Position numbers and translations under genes: made by a program. Source: Prorocentrum cordatum (taxonomy: Eukaryota; Sar; Dinophyceae; Prorocentrales; Prorocentraceae). Taken from it: DNA of 60,000 bases. The DNA lies in the NCBI GenBank assembly GCA_963575745.1, contig CAUYUJ010004780.1:1159757-1219756 (forward strand). The letters are read 5' to 3'. Below the pieces are notes generated by a model, which worked only from the letters and a program-made list of their open reading frames with translations, ran no database searches and had not been told where the DNA came from. Position 1 is the first letter of the stretch. Each line of letters begins with the position of its first letter. This document shows positions 28,400 to 39,599 of this stretch, one piece after another.

Positions 28400-29500
28400 G
28401 TACCCGTGCACCCCGACGTGGTCGACGTGGTCCCTGTGCTCCGTCCTGGAGAATTCACTTTCCAGGCCACAAGTGCCCTCGAACCAGTATCCTCCTCCTT
28501 GCGCCGCCCTCTGGACTGCAATTCAGAGGCTACTAGCGCCGACAATCTCATGGATGTGGACCCTGCCGTGGTTGCCGTTGTCCCTGTGCGCCGCCTTTGA
28601 GAATGCACCTTCCGGGCCACAGGCGTCGTCGGAGGAGGAGCCGAACTCGGAGTACTTGCCGCTGGAGTGTTTCCTCTTGTGCCAGAGCCCTTTTCGTTGG
28701 TCCTTGAAGGGTGGATACCTCCGCCTGAGCCCAACGCTCTGGGTCGGTGGTGAAGCAGCGCTCGGGCCGAATGGCGGGCACTGGGCACCCAAAAGGAGGC
28801 CATTCCGCATCGACGATGCTGTGCTCCCAAGGCCGGTCGAGCGGGAACTGGTTCATGGTGTAGGTCCTGCTTTCACAACGATCGGCTGCTTCTGAATCCT
28901 CATCATCACGTAGCGGTCGGTCTGGAAGCACTCGGTCCCGAAGTAGACGACGGAAGAATTTGAGCGCGCGGAGCTCCGCCCGGTGTAAGTCCAGCAGCCG
29001 CCTGCGCGTCCCCCACCCAGGGTTGAGGCGCCTCAGCGTCCGCCTGGAAGCCACTCGGCCCGCGCGCCTCGCTGCCAGGCGTCATCGCATAGGACTTCTG
29101 CGACTTGGCGTAGCGTCATGGCTGGATGCCGCTGCAGAAGGAGGTGGTTGTGAAACTGTGTGTTTTTGGGCCTCCTAGTGGCCGCCTCGAAGTATGGCAC
29201 GCATCACTTCATCCAATGCTCCTTGCTGGTGTAGGCCTCGCCCCTGAGGTCGTGGATCCAACGCCTCGACGCATCTACCATCTCCACTCGAAAATCTCGG
29301 CGGAGCTCTGCAGGGCCGGGCGGAAGTACGCCTGGCGGCATTTGGCCCTTCCTGGAACGCGGCTGCGGAGGGTCGATCTGGCTCTGGCAGGTGAACTCCC
29401 AAAAATTGTTGTAGGTCGGCTGGTCGCAACCGTACACGAAGTTGAACTCGCTCCTCTCCTGCTCCCCGCAGGCCCCAAGCACGAACTCGTCGAATGTATT
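28400..29500 (-). pseudogene. N-terminal or gag-like region of LINE C
   Basis: Minus frames read varied protein-like sequence (ERSEFNFVYGCDQPTYNN, FWEFTCQSQIDPPQPRSR, YFEAATRRPKNTQFHNH). A stretch with Ser-rich repeats occurs twice: SSSDDACGPEGAFSKAAHRD and, a frame away, FEGTCGLESEFSRTEHRD, about 130 bases apart. This is an internal duplication. The family is not recognised; the position upstream of the endonuclease suggests an ORF1 or N-terminal extension. Confidence 0.45.
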
Positions 29501-29940
29501 GCCAGCCTCTGTCTCATCAGATTGCCAGCGTCTGTCCCATCACACTGCCCACCATCAGGATTATATAACATGGACGGCTGGATGTAGAGGGTCCTCTTCT
29601 ACAGCACTCAACGGAGAAGCCATCAGATAAGAGAGCCGTCGTCACGTGGTACATCAAAACTGAGGCGAGGAGGAAGAGGAATACGGAGGAAGAGGGAAGA
29701 GGCACACGGAGAGAAGACGGAATACGGGAGTTCCATGAGGACCGGGAGATGGTTCCGCGCGAAAGTCCCACGCCATCCTTTTCAAATCCTTGAACGGTTT
29801 TCGGAAGATTCTTTTAATTGCGGGGGTCCGGCTACGAACTGGGGCCCGGAAGTCTTACAATCGCTGGGGGGGGCGACACCGAACTGAAAACGCTTCGGTC
29901 TTATTCATTAATCTTCTTCTCCTTATCCTCCTGCTCCTCC
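29500..29940. other. Unassigned stretch
   Basis: Includes a purine-rich piece (29,660-29,720). No recognisable gene. Confidence 0.3.
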
Positions 29941-29954
29941 TGCCCCGCCCTCCC

Positions 29955-30075
29955 TGCAGATGACGACGACGATGACGATGACGATGACGATGGCGACGAC
30001 GACGACGTTCACGACCACGACCATGACCACGCCGCCGACGACGACCCCGACGACGACGCCGACGACGATGGGCAC
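29955..30075 (+). repeat. (GAC/GAT)n microsatellite
   Basis: GACGATGACGATGACG and ACGACGACG runs; the forward frame gives poly-Asp. Confidence 0.9.
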
Positions 30076-30234
30076 CGCACGAACATGTGATTTAGTAAGT
30101 TGCTTTGACCTTCATTTGTTTCTCCCCTTCCCTTGAATCTGCCCCCCGATTCCATAAACCAGCCCCATTTTGGCGGGACTTCTTTGCAGCTCCTGGGATA
30201 AGCGCTCAATATGGAGCGCCCTTCCTGAGTTTGA

Positions 30235-30545
30235 GAAAGCATGCGACCAGGGCGCTTGGGAGTAAATTGCGAGGTGGTTTCGGAATGGAGTCGTTGCCAT
30301 TGTAGTTGGGCCTTCGAAAAGTAACCTGAGGATGTGTCGATCGGGAGCTGTTGTCATCGTAGTTGAGCCTTCGCCAATCTGATTCGATTGAACTGCGAGG
30401 GTTTGTCTGGAGTTAGGAACCTCTATGGCCAAGGGTCTCTCGGAGTAATTTGCGAGGAGGTATAGAGCGGGAGCTATTGTCTCTTTAGCTGGGTGTTACG
30501 GGCCAAGATTGAAACTCAAGCCCGCGCTCGAGCGGGAGCTTCGTC
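30235..30545 (+). repeat. Diverged tandem repeat with 'CGGGAGCTNTTGTC' words (3-4 copies)
   Basis: GGAATGGAGTCGTTGCCATTG, TCGATCGGGAGCTGTTGTC, GAGCGGGAGCTATTGTC and GAGCGGGAGCTTCGTC recur, each preceded by TTGCGAGG- or GAGGATG-like words and followed by TAGTTGGGCC or TAGCTGGGTG. Spacing is irregular (about 50-130 bases). Confidence 0.55.
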
Positions 30546-30624
30546 TTCAAAAGGAGCGTGTAACCGGCGTCCGGGCGAGAGCGCCCAGATCCGTTTCCAT
30601 ATATGAGCATGTTAGATTCTCTAG

Positions 30625-30940
30625 ACGAGCGTACCCGACGACGACGATGACGACGACGAGCTGCGACGCTGCCCAGGGCCGCCGAGGGTCGCCAGAGGGC
30701 GGCCGCCGAGGGCGGCCACTGCAATTGCCGCCGAGGGGCGGCGAGGGCCGCGTCGGCGGCCAACCGCCCAAGCGTTTTTTCCCATTCTCCATCGCTCTCT
30801 CCCTCTCTCTCTCGCTCTTTTTTTATTGTTTATCCCTCTCTCCCTCTCTCTGATACATATAGAAAAGTGCGTATGTGTAGACATATGTTTACACACACAT
30901 CTCTCTCTGCAATTATATATATGTGTGTGTATGTGTATAT
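30625..30940. repeat. Mixed microsatellites and GC minisatellite
   Basis: CGACGACGATGACGACG (30,630-30,660), GCCGCCGAGGG repeats (30,675-30,750), CT-rich runs (30,795-30,855) and a TG/TA-rich stretch (30,885-30,940). Confidence 0.75.
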
Positions 30941-30961
30941 GCGTGACGAAAATTGAAACAT

Positions 30962-31075
30962 GCGACAAACAACAAACAACAAAACGCCCAAGGCGGCGGG
31001 CACCCCGCCGGCCTCGGGGAACACGGCCGCGAGGTCCAGGGAACCGCGTAGGCCCTCCTCAGGGAGATCGGCCGG
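30962..31075 (-). CDS. Weak exon candidate (unidentified)
   Basis: The minus frame reads PADLPEEGLRGSLDLAAVF and PEAGGVPAALGVLLFVVC, a varied, leucine-rich sequence with GC-rich third positions next to low-complexity DNA on both sides. No domain or splice site can be named, and opposite-strand frames are also open. Listed only because the composition differs from its surroundings. Confidence 0.2.
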
Positions 31076-31079
31076 CCGG

Positions 31080-31420
31080 TGGGAGTGGGGGTTGGTGGAC
31101 GGCGACCCGAAGAGGGTGGGGAGGGCGAGGGGCGGGGGCCAGGGGGTGGGGGCTGGGGGAAACGGGCGTGCGAATGGTGGGCGAGGAGGGGCGAGGGGGG
31201 CGAGAGGCGGGCCGACAAGGGGGGGGAAGGGCGGAGGGCGAGGGGAGGGGGGGGGGGGGGCGATAACGGTGGAGGGCGGTGGGGGGCGAGAGAAGCTGGG
31301 GTCTGCGAGAGGAGGGGGGGGGGGCGATAACGAGGGGGTGGGCAAGGGAGGCGGGTCGAGGGGCCGAGAGGGGAGGGGGGGGCGGGGCAAGGGGGGTGGA
31401 GGGTCCGGACCTCCGACGCA
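31080..31420. repeat. G-rich low-complexity tract
   Basis: GGGGCGAG, GGGGGGGG and GGTGGGGG words fill the + strand. Runs of four or more G recur at short spacing, so G-quadruplex formation is plausible on this strand. Confidence 0.8.
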
Positions 31421-31494
31421 GCTTTTGTTGGCTGTTCTTCCCGCGCGCAGTTCGTGGGGGCGTCTTTTCGGCTCCGCGGGGGGCGGCGGCCCTC

Positions 31495-31670
31495 TCGAGG
31501 ACGGCGGCGGCGACGATGACTGCGACCACGACGACGGCGACGGCGACGGCGACGACGACGGCCACGATTGCGGCGGCTGCGGCGGCGCGCTCCTCGTACG
31601 CTGCGAGCTCGCGCGCGCTTTTGGCCGCGAGGAGGCGGGCCTCTCGCGGCGGCTCCCATCCCCGCCACCT

Positions 31671-31710
<40 letters not shown>

Positions 31711-31730
31711 GAACGGATTTTGTTGTGGGC
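31495..31730. repeat. GAC and GTC microsatellites
   Basis: GACGACGGCGACGGC at about 31,500-31,565 and (GTC)n at 31,673-31,710, with GC-rich unassigned sequence between. Confidence 0.85.
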
Positions 31731-31739
31731 ATTTTTGTA

Positions 31740-33000
31740 TCTTTGATTCTCTTTGGGCCTCCAGAGGCTTCTGGGGAGGAGTCTAGGAGGAGTGAGGAGG
31801 AGAAGCAAGACGGGGAGTTTGAGGGGGCATCTTGCAAGTTCGAAGGCTTTCTGAGGGCCGGGGGTTTGGAAGATGGAGAAAGAGGGGGTGGAGGGTCCAT
31901 GGAAGGGGGGCAGAAGGGGAAGCGGGGCGCGACAGGGAGGAATAGTCATAAGAGCCCAAGGGGGGTTGTGGGCCAGCACGGGCGGGAAGAAAGGCACCGC
32001 CTTTTGGAAGTCTTCCCCACCCATCTGTTCCCTCCGCTTCCTGGGGGGATGTGGAAGATTTGCTCGCTTCCGCGGCTTCATATATGAGTGGAACGATGAA
32101 GGAATGGGCTCCGAGAGGAGTGTCGTCCCGCGCTACAACGATGCGTGGTGGGGGTGGGGGGGGGGTGGAACGATCATTGGGCAATGATTTTCAAAGGGCG
32201 CACCCTTGCCCTAGCTACTATTGCCTACCCCCCCTTTTCCTCGGAACTATGCCCTGATGCCGATGGGGCCAATTCGTGTGCTGTTGCATGCCCCCAACGG
32301 CCTTGCAGCCTTACCCTGGATACTCCAGGGGGCCTCGGTCCAATATCTGACCACCCAGTGACGCCCCCGGGACCTGCAGGCAGATTTGGCCGCGAGGGAG
32401 AGCAGAAGGGTGCAAAGCACGTGCAAGTCACCCCTTCTTGCCGCAGGAGGCGGAGCGGGGGGGGGATGAGGAGGGGGGGCGACTGGGGATGAGGCGGATT
32501 CGTAGCTTCCCAGCGCCATGTGCCCTCACCATCATCATGATAATATTGACGCGCAGGTCTTTCAGATAGGCGTCTTCGACCCTTGCAGTCAAGCATCGCC
32601 ATGTCATGTCGAGCGCCCCGAACACGGTCTGCCTTCGCAAGGATGGCCAACGAACCGACACTCTCAGCACAGGTGGCGATTCTGGGGGCGCACGGAAGGG
32701 AATGGCATGGTCAATTCGCAAGCACATGATCTTCGTCAAGGAAGGATGAGGCGTCTGGCTCGTTGCTCCGACAACGACGAAAGAAAGCTTTGGCCAGAGC
32801 CCGCCTTCGATCCTGGACGCATGTTCCTGTCGAGTTTTGTTGGCCCTATGCGTGCGCTCGACTGCCAGGCCTTGAGTCTGCTCTCAAGAATAAACTCCGC
32901 ACGCCCTCCATTATAGCTGGAGTGCAGTATCCCCAAACAGGGTTTTTAAACCCACTGCGGTTTCCAAGGTCGATTGCGTGCCCGTCCAGTGCGGGCTGGC
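31740..33000. other. Unassigned: purine-rich then mixed sequence
   Basis: 31,780-32,000 is G/A-rich. 32,430-32,940 has protein-like frames on the minus strand (ESRLKAWQSSARIG, VFGALDMTWRCLTARVED) and on the plus strand (HVERPEHGLPSQGWPTNR), neither recognised. A decayed element is possible. Confidence 0.3.
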
Positions 33001-33069
33001 ATGGCATGTTAGAACATGCCTCCTCCTCCTCCTCCTCCTTCTCCTCCACCTCCTCTTCATCCCGAACGG

Positions 33070-34690
33070 CATCTCGGAGCCCAAAATTGCGAGGATGTCT
33101 CCAGCGTAACGGGCTGGACCACCTCGCGCGCGGCATCTCGGAACCCAGAGTTGCGACGATGTCTCGGGCGAAACGTGCTGCGAGGAAGTCTCAGGCGAAA
33201 CGGGCTGGACCACCTCGAGCGCGGCGTCTCAGAGCTCCGAGTTGCGGGGGCCTCCTGGGGCCTCCTGGGGACCTCCTGGGGCTTCCTCCTGGGCCTCCTG
33301 TGGCCTCCTGGACCCCACCTGGGGCTTCCTGGAGCCTCTTCGGGCTCCCAAGGGGGGATATCTAACATGTGGCCGTCGGCCCCCCCCAAAATGGGGCCAC
33401 AAGAGCAGGACAAATCAACGAATCGACACCGGATGTGTATTAACTTGACACGTTCTGATAGGGGGCCTCCTGGGGCCTCCTGGGAGCCTCCTGGGAATCT
33501 CCTGGGGACCCCTGGAGCCTGTCCTGGGCGTCCTGCGGCCTCCTGAAGCTCTCTGGGGCTTCCTGGGGCTCCCAGGGGGGATATGTAACATGTGGTCTTC
33601 TGGGCCCCCAGGCTGGACCGCCTCTTGCGCGGCATCTGGGAGCTCAGAATTGCGAGAATGTCTTGTGCGAAAGGGCCAGACCACCTTGCGCACGGCATCT
33701 CAGAGCTCAGACTTGCGAGGATGTCACAGGCGAGACGGGCCGGACCACCTCGCGCAGGGCATCTCAGCTCTGAGTTGCGAGGATGTCTCAAGCGAAACGG
33801 ACTGGACCACGTCGCGCGCGGCATCTCCGAGGTCAGAGTTGCGAGGATGTCTCAGGCGAACTGGGCTGGACCACCTCTTGCGCAGCAGCTCAGAGCTCAG
33901 AGTTTCGAGGATGTCTCAGGCGAAATGGGCCAGACAACCTCGCGCGCGGCATCTCAGAGCTCAAAATTTCGAGGACGTCTCAAACGAAACGGGCTGGACC
34001 ACCTCTCGCGCGGCATCTCGGAATGCAGAAATGAAAGGATGTCTCAAGTGAAACGGGCCAGACCACCTCTTGGGCGGCATCTCGGGGCTCAGAGTTTGGA
34101 GGATGTCTCAAGCGAAACGGGCCGGACCACCTCTCGCGCGGCATCAGAGAGCGCATAGTTGCGAGGATGTCTTAGGCAAAATTGGCCAGACCACCTCGCG
34201 CACGGCATATGAGGGCTCAGAGTTTGGAGGATGTCTCAGGCGAAACGGAGCCCAGAGTTTCGAAGATGTCTCAGGCGAAATGGGCTGGACCACCTCTTGC
34301 GCGGCATCTCAGAATTCAGAATTGCGAAGATGTCTCAAGCGAAACGGGCCAGACCACCTCGCGCACGGCATCTCAGAGCTCAGAGTTTGGAGGATGTCTC
34401 AGGCGAAACGGGCCGGACCACATCTCGCGCGGCATCTGGGAGTTCAGAGTTTCGAGGATGTCTCAGGCGAAACGGGCCGGACCACCTCTCGCGCGGCATC
34501 TGGGAGCTCAGAGTTTCGAGGATGTCTCAGGCGAAACGGGCCGAACCACCTCGCGCGCGGCATCTGGGAACTGAGAGTTTGGAGGATGTCTCACGCGAAA
34601 CGCCCAATCCTGGACAACTCAGAAACGAGAGTTGCGAGGATGTCTCAGGCGAAACGGCCTGGACCACCACATTTTTTTGAGGACGTCTCT
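33070..34690 (+). repeat. 64-bp tandem array with the B core (about 20 copies)
   Basis: Units read GAGGATGTCTCAGGCGAAAC, then GGGCCGGACCACCTCGCGCG, then CGGCATCTCGGAGCTCAGAG. The clearest stretch (34,380-34,570) has a 64-bp period. Two units at the left (33,080-33,240) are separated from the rest by an unrelated CCTCCTGGGG-rich block (33,243-33,600). Because 64 is one more than a multiple of three, the + strand stays open in all three frames; these frames are not called as proteins. Confidence 0.93.
33243..33600 (+). repeat. GGGCCTCCTGGGG minisatellite interrupting the 64-bp array
   Basis: Two runs of CCTCCTGGGGCCTCC words (33,243-33,340 and 33,460-33,570) each end in a similar flank: CTCCCAAGGGGGGATATCTA and CTCCCAGGGGGGATATGTAA followed by ACATGTGG. 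The block is thus itself a diverged duplication. Confidence 0.75.
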
Positions 34691-34699
34691 GCTTTGAAT

Positions 34700-34870
34700 T
34701 CCCTCGGCCAGAGTTAGCTTCTATCACAACAGCAACCCGTTCAGCAAGCTGTTTGGGGAAAACCAAAGCTTTAGGTGGTTGTGAAACCTAAGGTAGCATG
34801 AAGAATGCAGGGCCCCCCCCCCCGCGCAATGAATTCGGCATCCAGGAGGTGGTAAAAAACTGCGACATCT
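34700..34870. other. Unassigned short stretch
   Basis: Nothing recognisable apart from an 11-C run at about 34,811. Confidence 0.3.
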
Positions 34871-35600
34871 ACAGACAATAGTTGGCAACAAGGAGTGCCG
34901 CGCCATTCTGTGAGCTGCTTTTTCGTGGCGGACCCTCAGCATCTCTCGCAATGGCGGCCATCTCTCCAAGCCAATGGAGGGTGCCAAAGTGGGCAACCGT
35001 GGCTGGGGCTGAGCGAATCGCGCGACACAAATCTCCGTCTCGGCGGGGTCTCGGATCTGCAATCGTGGAGTCCATAGTTGCGCGCAGCAGCCTCCGACGA
35101 ACCAGCTCCGCTAATTTTTCGTGTATGGCGACTCGGGCCCGCCCGTCGGCGGGTGCTCTCCAAATTTCCACTGCTTCCCCTGTCAACTGATCGGCGCGTT
35201 CGTTGCCGACCAGCTTCTGCATGTTCAATCCTCGCGACGTTGCTTCTTCCCTCGGCGGAGGTGAGTTCAGGAAAAATAAATGGAGCTCACGGTCCTGTGC
35301 TGTGTGCATGTGCTGTCCAATGGCTTCCCGCAAGTCCGTGCCCTCCTGGGCAGCTCTGGGATCGAGGTAGATGTGGCTCCTCCATTCTTTCTCGGCCCCT
35401 CGTTGCCTGTGATGTCTGTGGGAGGCCCTCCGGTTGCTGCGAATGACGAACTCTAACACCGCGAGCTCTCCTCGATGCGCCGTCTGTCGCCTGCCTGCCA
35501 AAGGCCCCTGCGCCTCCAACTAAAGACGAACTGGGTCGGCGCGCTCGACGATGGTGGGCCCCGGGCCTGCTCGTCTTAGCTTGGGTCACTGCGCGTCTCC
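34870..35600 (-). pseudogene. RNase H remnant of another retroelement
   Basis: One minus-strand frame (35,519 to 34,869, 216 codons) reads AGRRQTAHRGELAVLEFVI, with the 'HR.EL..L' block and catalytic Glu (about 35,465), and later LVGNERADQLTGEAVEIW (about 35,205-35,150), the 'GN..AD' block. GRARVAIHEKLAELVRRRL follows as in the tails of LINE RNase H domains. The first catalytic Asp block upstream of 35,519 could not be found. No RT was seen next to it, so it is a truncated copy. Confidence 0.6.
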
Positions 35601-36770
35601 TCTGCCGCTAGCGCCACCGAGCGCGAGATCGAGCCTGTGGCCACGAAGCCGTCGTTGCCGAGCTGCTGATCCGAGGGTCTTCAACCCAATCCCAGTCTGA
35701 GAAACTCCAACTCTGGTGGTGGTCGTTCTGCTGTCCATGACTTGGGGATTATCCCATGGGCCAGAAGCGCTGATTTTGTTCGTGTTGACTGAGAGGTGCT
35801 GGTGCGTACGTGTCCGAATCGCTGTATGCAAGTTTGTCGCGATTATGCGGGCAGAGCCAACACCTGTGTAGAGGGTCGCAATGTGGTGAGCGGCCAGGGC
35901 GCACTTGAAATTCCTCACCGCCAACGTCAAAGCGCGTCCGCGGCCATGTTCCACCTGTCGCCGCCGCCAGAACAGTTTCTGATCATGTAGCTCCTTTGGG
36001 CATCTCTCTCAGTCTTCGCAACGTGATGCGACATGAATCATTGTCGATACCCTCTGCCATTCCTTGACCGCAGAAGTGGCTGGCTGCCTGCTCCTATGAG
36101 CAAGACCAAACTGACTTGGACATGTCCGACCATATGTCGCTGAGGTCTTCGTGACCTGTGAAGACCAGTGGAAACTGACAATCAATCTGCTCACTCATGC
36201 CCCCGCCGTGATGGAGTTGCCAATGTGGGGGGGAGAAACCGGGTCACACTTGTTGTGCAGAAGGGTGGCTATCACTGTGCTAACAAGCCCACGGCTATGG
36301 CGAGCCCTCTCAACGCGCGCGATGGCCTTCACTTTCTGAACTATTGGGATCCATGCTCAAGTGGCTGCGGTGTGGATCGTGCGGTTGGTCGTCCGCCACC
36401 TGAGCCGCTCGTTGATGCATTCCTTGTTGGGACGAACTGCTGGGTCCTGCTGCGGCGCTCGCAAGTCTAACGTCGTAGTCAAACAACGGCCTTTGCGACT
36501 GGATCTGCGCATCATCCCCATCCTGCGTCGTGCCTTCAAGCACTCGGTTCCGAACATCCCGGGTGTTTGATGTCCATGCTACCGTCTGCTCTGCCACCTT
36601 TTCCAACGTGGCTGTTGCGGTGTGCTGGCGGCTAGCTCTAACCCATCTGGAAATGTGATGACCGCGTCGTCCTGCTGTGATGATCCACTCGCGCTGTATG
36701 GCTTGTGGGAGTGCTGGGCGCCAGAGGTCATGGGGCTGGCGGGGCAATTCTACCTGCCATGCGTGGCCCC
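35600..36770 (-). other. Protein-like but unassigned sequence, possibly retroelement-derived
   Basis: Minus-strand frames at 35,954-35,586 and 36,747-36,310 are varied (FKCALAAHHIATLYTGVG, TATATLEKVAEQTVAW) and broken by stops between. They lie upstream of the RNase H remnant in the same orientation, so they may be decayed parts of the same element. No domain is recognised. Confidence 0.3.
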
Positions 36771-36849
36771 TGACAATGTCCGACGAAACCCAACTTGTTC
36801 TCCTGACTGCTTTCCGCTCCCCCGACCCGGCAGGACCTCCGACGCCCTG

Positions 36850-36905
36850 TATAGATTATCTGATATTCTATCATATTAATTTGTAGTCTATCATATTGTA
36901 TGAAA
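36850..36905. repeat. Short AT-rich island with a repeated TCTATCATATT
   Basis: TCTATCATATTAATTTGTAG and TCTATCATATTGTATG lie in direct repeat. This is unusual against the GC-rich background. Confidence 0.6.
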
Positions 36906-37079
36906 CGGCGTCCAGGCGGAGGAGGGATGAGGAGGGAGGGAGGGGGGGGAGGCAAGCTAGGTGCGCTCGCGTCATATCTGACGTCCTACCCCTCCCTCCC
37001 ATCCCTTACCATGGCGCTGATTTTCTCTATCCGCGGACGCGTATCGTAGCGGACCTGTGGCTCCGCGCGCGCGTGCGTA

Positions 37080-37230
37080 GTGGGTGGTGGTGCGCGTGCG
37101 TGCGTGCGTGCGTGTGTGCGTGGTTGTGGTGGCGGTGGTGGTGGTGGTGGTGGTGGTGTGGTGGTGGTGGTGGTGGTGGTGTGTGTGGTGTGTGTGTGTG
37201 TGTGTGTGCGTGTGTGCGCGTGTGCTGTGG
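37080..37230 (+). repeat. (GTG)n and (GT)n microsatellite
   Basis: GCGTGCGTGCGTG, then GGTGGTGGTGG (37,125-37,180), then GTGTGTGTG to about 37,225. Confidence 0.95.
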
Positions 37231-37240
37231 CATGGCACGG

Positions 37241-37425
37241 GAAATGACGCCAGCGCTGCAGCGGGAGCACGAGTCGAAACGGGCGGAAGCGCGGAAATGA
37301 GGCCAGCGCTGCAGCGGGAGCACGATTCGGAACGAGCGGAAGCAGGGAAATGAGGCCAGCGCTGCAGCGGGAGCGCGATTCGGAACGAGCGGGGCCCGAA
37401 AATGAGGCCGGCGCCTCAGAGAGAG
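37241..37425 (+). repeat. 53-bp tandem repeat (3.5 copies)
   Basis: GAAATGA begins at 37,241, 37,294 and 37,347, with a variant at 37,398. Each unit continues with GGCCAGCGCTGCAGCGGGAG and CACGATTCGGAACGAGCGG. Copies are close, with few changes. Confidence 0.9.
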
Positions 37426-37509
37426 CAGCATTTTGAAAACAAAATGCAAGCGAAAAACCAAACTCCCAGGAATCCTGTGTAAAAAAAACAGGACGCGGGG
37501 GGGGGTCGA

Positions 37510-38150
37510 CTACTCCCAGCACGCCATCAGGGGAAGAGGGAGAGTAGTATTCATATTGAGTAATTGTAAAGGCCCACGTGCTCGAGGGGATGAGTCGTGT
37601 AGCAACGCTAGTGCCTGGCTGCTATATGGAGGGCTCAATATCGGGGCAACTGTGGCGTGGGGCGCGGGGCGAATTGCCCGCGGCACTTCTCTCGCGCGCT
37701 CCTGGAACGCCTGAATCCCTGACGGAGCAGAATGCGTGGCGTGCGTGGTGATGCTATACTGACCAAACAGGTGGGGTTGGGCTGCGAGCTCAACCCGAAG
37801 TTTATGGAGACCATGGAAACTAGTCGCTGAGAGTTGTGCTCGCTCGCGCGAGGTTTCAGCTGGTAGATATTTGGCCTCCGAGCCGGGGCCGAGGCGGACG
37901 ACGGAGTCGGATGGGGAGATGAACGCGACCAGGGAGGGCAAAGAAATTGAGGCGACGGGGACGCACAACATTATGTGATATTGCATCAAGGCTCGCTCGC
38001 ATCCGAATCCGCACCCTGAAATCGTAAGTATATGAATTCTGTGAGTCGTTATCCAAGCACCTGCAAGCGTCTTCAAGTGGGCCCACACTCGCATCGGGGG
38101 CGACGATTTTAAAGCGTGTTTAAAGCCCCTCACGCGCTCCGCATCTCCTC
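37510..38150 (-). pseudogene. C-terminal Cys/His domain of LINE D
   Basis: The minus frame contains RVWAHLKTLAGAWITTHR followed by SGCGFGCERALMQYHIMLC, giving Cys133, Cys137, His145 and Cys149 of the frame (about 38,013-37,963). This matches the 'LKT..GGW.TS.R......C.FGC...D...HYL.C' end of related polyproteins. A later SATSFHGLHKLRVELA segment continues the usual tail. The frame is open from 38,409 to 37,510 but the upstream half is not recognised. Confidence 0.65.
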
Positions 38151-38399
38151 GGCGCCCTGGGCAACCGAGGGGCGGGGCCGCGTGGAGAGACGGCGGTGAA
38201 ACAGGAGGTGGGGGCGATCGGTGAAGAGGCGAGCGGGGGGGGCCGAGGATAAGCGAGCTTGGATGCCAGGGGCGCGCGCGCGCGACGGGTCCTGTCGGGA
38301 GCGTTCGCTGAGGCCGTCGCAGCTGCCGCCTCTGTGTCACGCCGCGGAGCGATGCGGGCCCGCGGACGCGGCCGCGCGCGAGGGGGGAACTCTCCGCTC

Positions 38400-39515
38400 G
38401 CTCCCCCATCTGCTGTGCTATGCTCTGCCGCGTGGCCCAGCGCGGGGCCGACTGCCCGCCGCGCGCTCAGCTGACGAGCGTGCCGCGCTAGAGAAAGGCA
38501 GCCACCTCTCCCGCCGTCCCTTCGGAGTCTTCGCGGCCATCCCCCAGCCGGCGGTCGCGGTCGCAGCGGGCGCTGATTGGGGGGCTCCAGCTCGCAGCCG
38601 CGTGTCTATCGAGAAGAGCCCTAAGGTCTTGAACGAATTGTGCGGGATGCGCGCCATTTTCGGCAGGGCCCAAGTTTCTTTGCGAAGGATGTGGGGCGAT
38701 GCGGGGAACAACTGGGCTGTGTTGCTGAGGGCGCTGGCGCAGCGCGCATTATGCAAGGTGATAGAAGCTGCTGCGGGCGACCGGCTGGCCGCCGTCTCCC
38801 GCGCCCGAGCCCGCCATTTTCGCCCGGCAGCTTCCCGCTCGTCCTCCGGGGGCGCTCCTGGCCCAAAGAGGATGCCGAGGTACTTCGGGCAAACCTCGCT
38901 CGCAAAGGCGCTCCATGGGGCAACCGCTGATCGCGAGAATTGGCGAATTTGATATACGATCGAGTCCTCGAGACAGCTCCAGAGCGGCGCCGAGCAACAC
39001 TTCTATGGTTGGAGGAGGAGATCACAAGAGCAGCAGCAGCCTCGAATGGATGGGGGGAAGGGGGCGGGGGGGTGCTTGGTGTTGGGCGGGGCTGCTCCTA
39101 CATCGTCGACGCGCGCTCCCGGATCACCCCCGCAGCCTCCAGCGGCCTCGAGGGGCGACGCGAGAGCTCTGGCCAGGGGGTCCATGCCGAACGCCCAGAG
39201 GGCCTCTGAGAGAGGGCAGCCTTGAGGGCCCCCCGAAAAGAGAATGAAGAGCCCCCGCGCTTCCCCTCCGACGCGGAGAAAACTGGCAACATTGCGCGCG
39301 AGAGTTCCGATGGCGCAGCGGATGGGCCCAGGGGCCCGAAAACGCGCGAAGACTTTCCCGCGCCAAGCGTGGCTCATACCTGGGAAAGCGCCCGCATCAA
39401 GGCTGATAAACGCTGGCGTCCGAATGTCTGCGTCAGCTCCTAGACTGGCAATGCGGCGCTGTGTGCCGAAGTCTATATGTGTGGCGAGCGAAAATTGCGC
39501 CCATTGACACATCCC
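38400..39515 (-). pseudogene. Reverse transcriptase domain of LINE D
   Basis: A frame of 169 codons (39,512-39,003) holds PAFISLDAGAFPGMSHAW with the first Asp (about 39,398), ASFLRVGGEARGLFILF, SGGPQGCPLSEALWAFGMD (39,233-39,180, RT block 4) and GARVDDVGAA (V-D-D at 39,110-39,102). The FxDD box has lost its aromatic residue but keeps both Asp. After a frame change come CPKYLGILFGPGA (about 38,892-38,854), LSNTAQLFPASPHILRKETW (about 38,735-38,675) and RIPHNSFKTLGLFSID, the thumb region. Confidence 0.8.
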
Positions 39516-39599
39516 TGCTGTGCTCTGTGAGCGTGTCGCCCCGCGACTTGGTTGAGGCGACTATTCATCGTGGTGGCCATCGCTTTAGCGTCGCAGTTT

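Larger units (their letters stand above)
24600..29500 (-). mobile_element. LINE C: degenerate non-LTR retrotransposon (gag-like, endonuclease, RT, zinc region, RNase H)
   Basis: Read on the minus strand from 29,500 down: an unassigned N-terminal or gag-like part (29,482-28,400), endonuclease (about 28,012-27,580), RT (27,537-26,975), thumb and knuckle region (26,720-25,830) and RNase H (25,770-25,200) with a Lys/Arg-rich tail. Frames shift several times. The endonuclease core is followed almost at once by RT, without the usual several hundred residues of linker, which suggests an internal deletion near 27,560. The domain content matches LINE A more than LINE B or D. Confidence 0.85.

Noticed and set aside
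33070-34690. CRISPR-like array
   Set aside because: The whole 64-bp unit repeats without unique spacers, and the setting is eukaryotic. The same applies to the 77-, 84-, 85-, 88-, 102- and 152-bp arrays.
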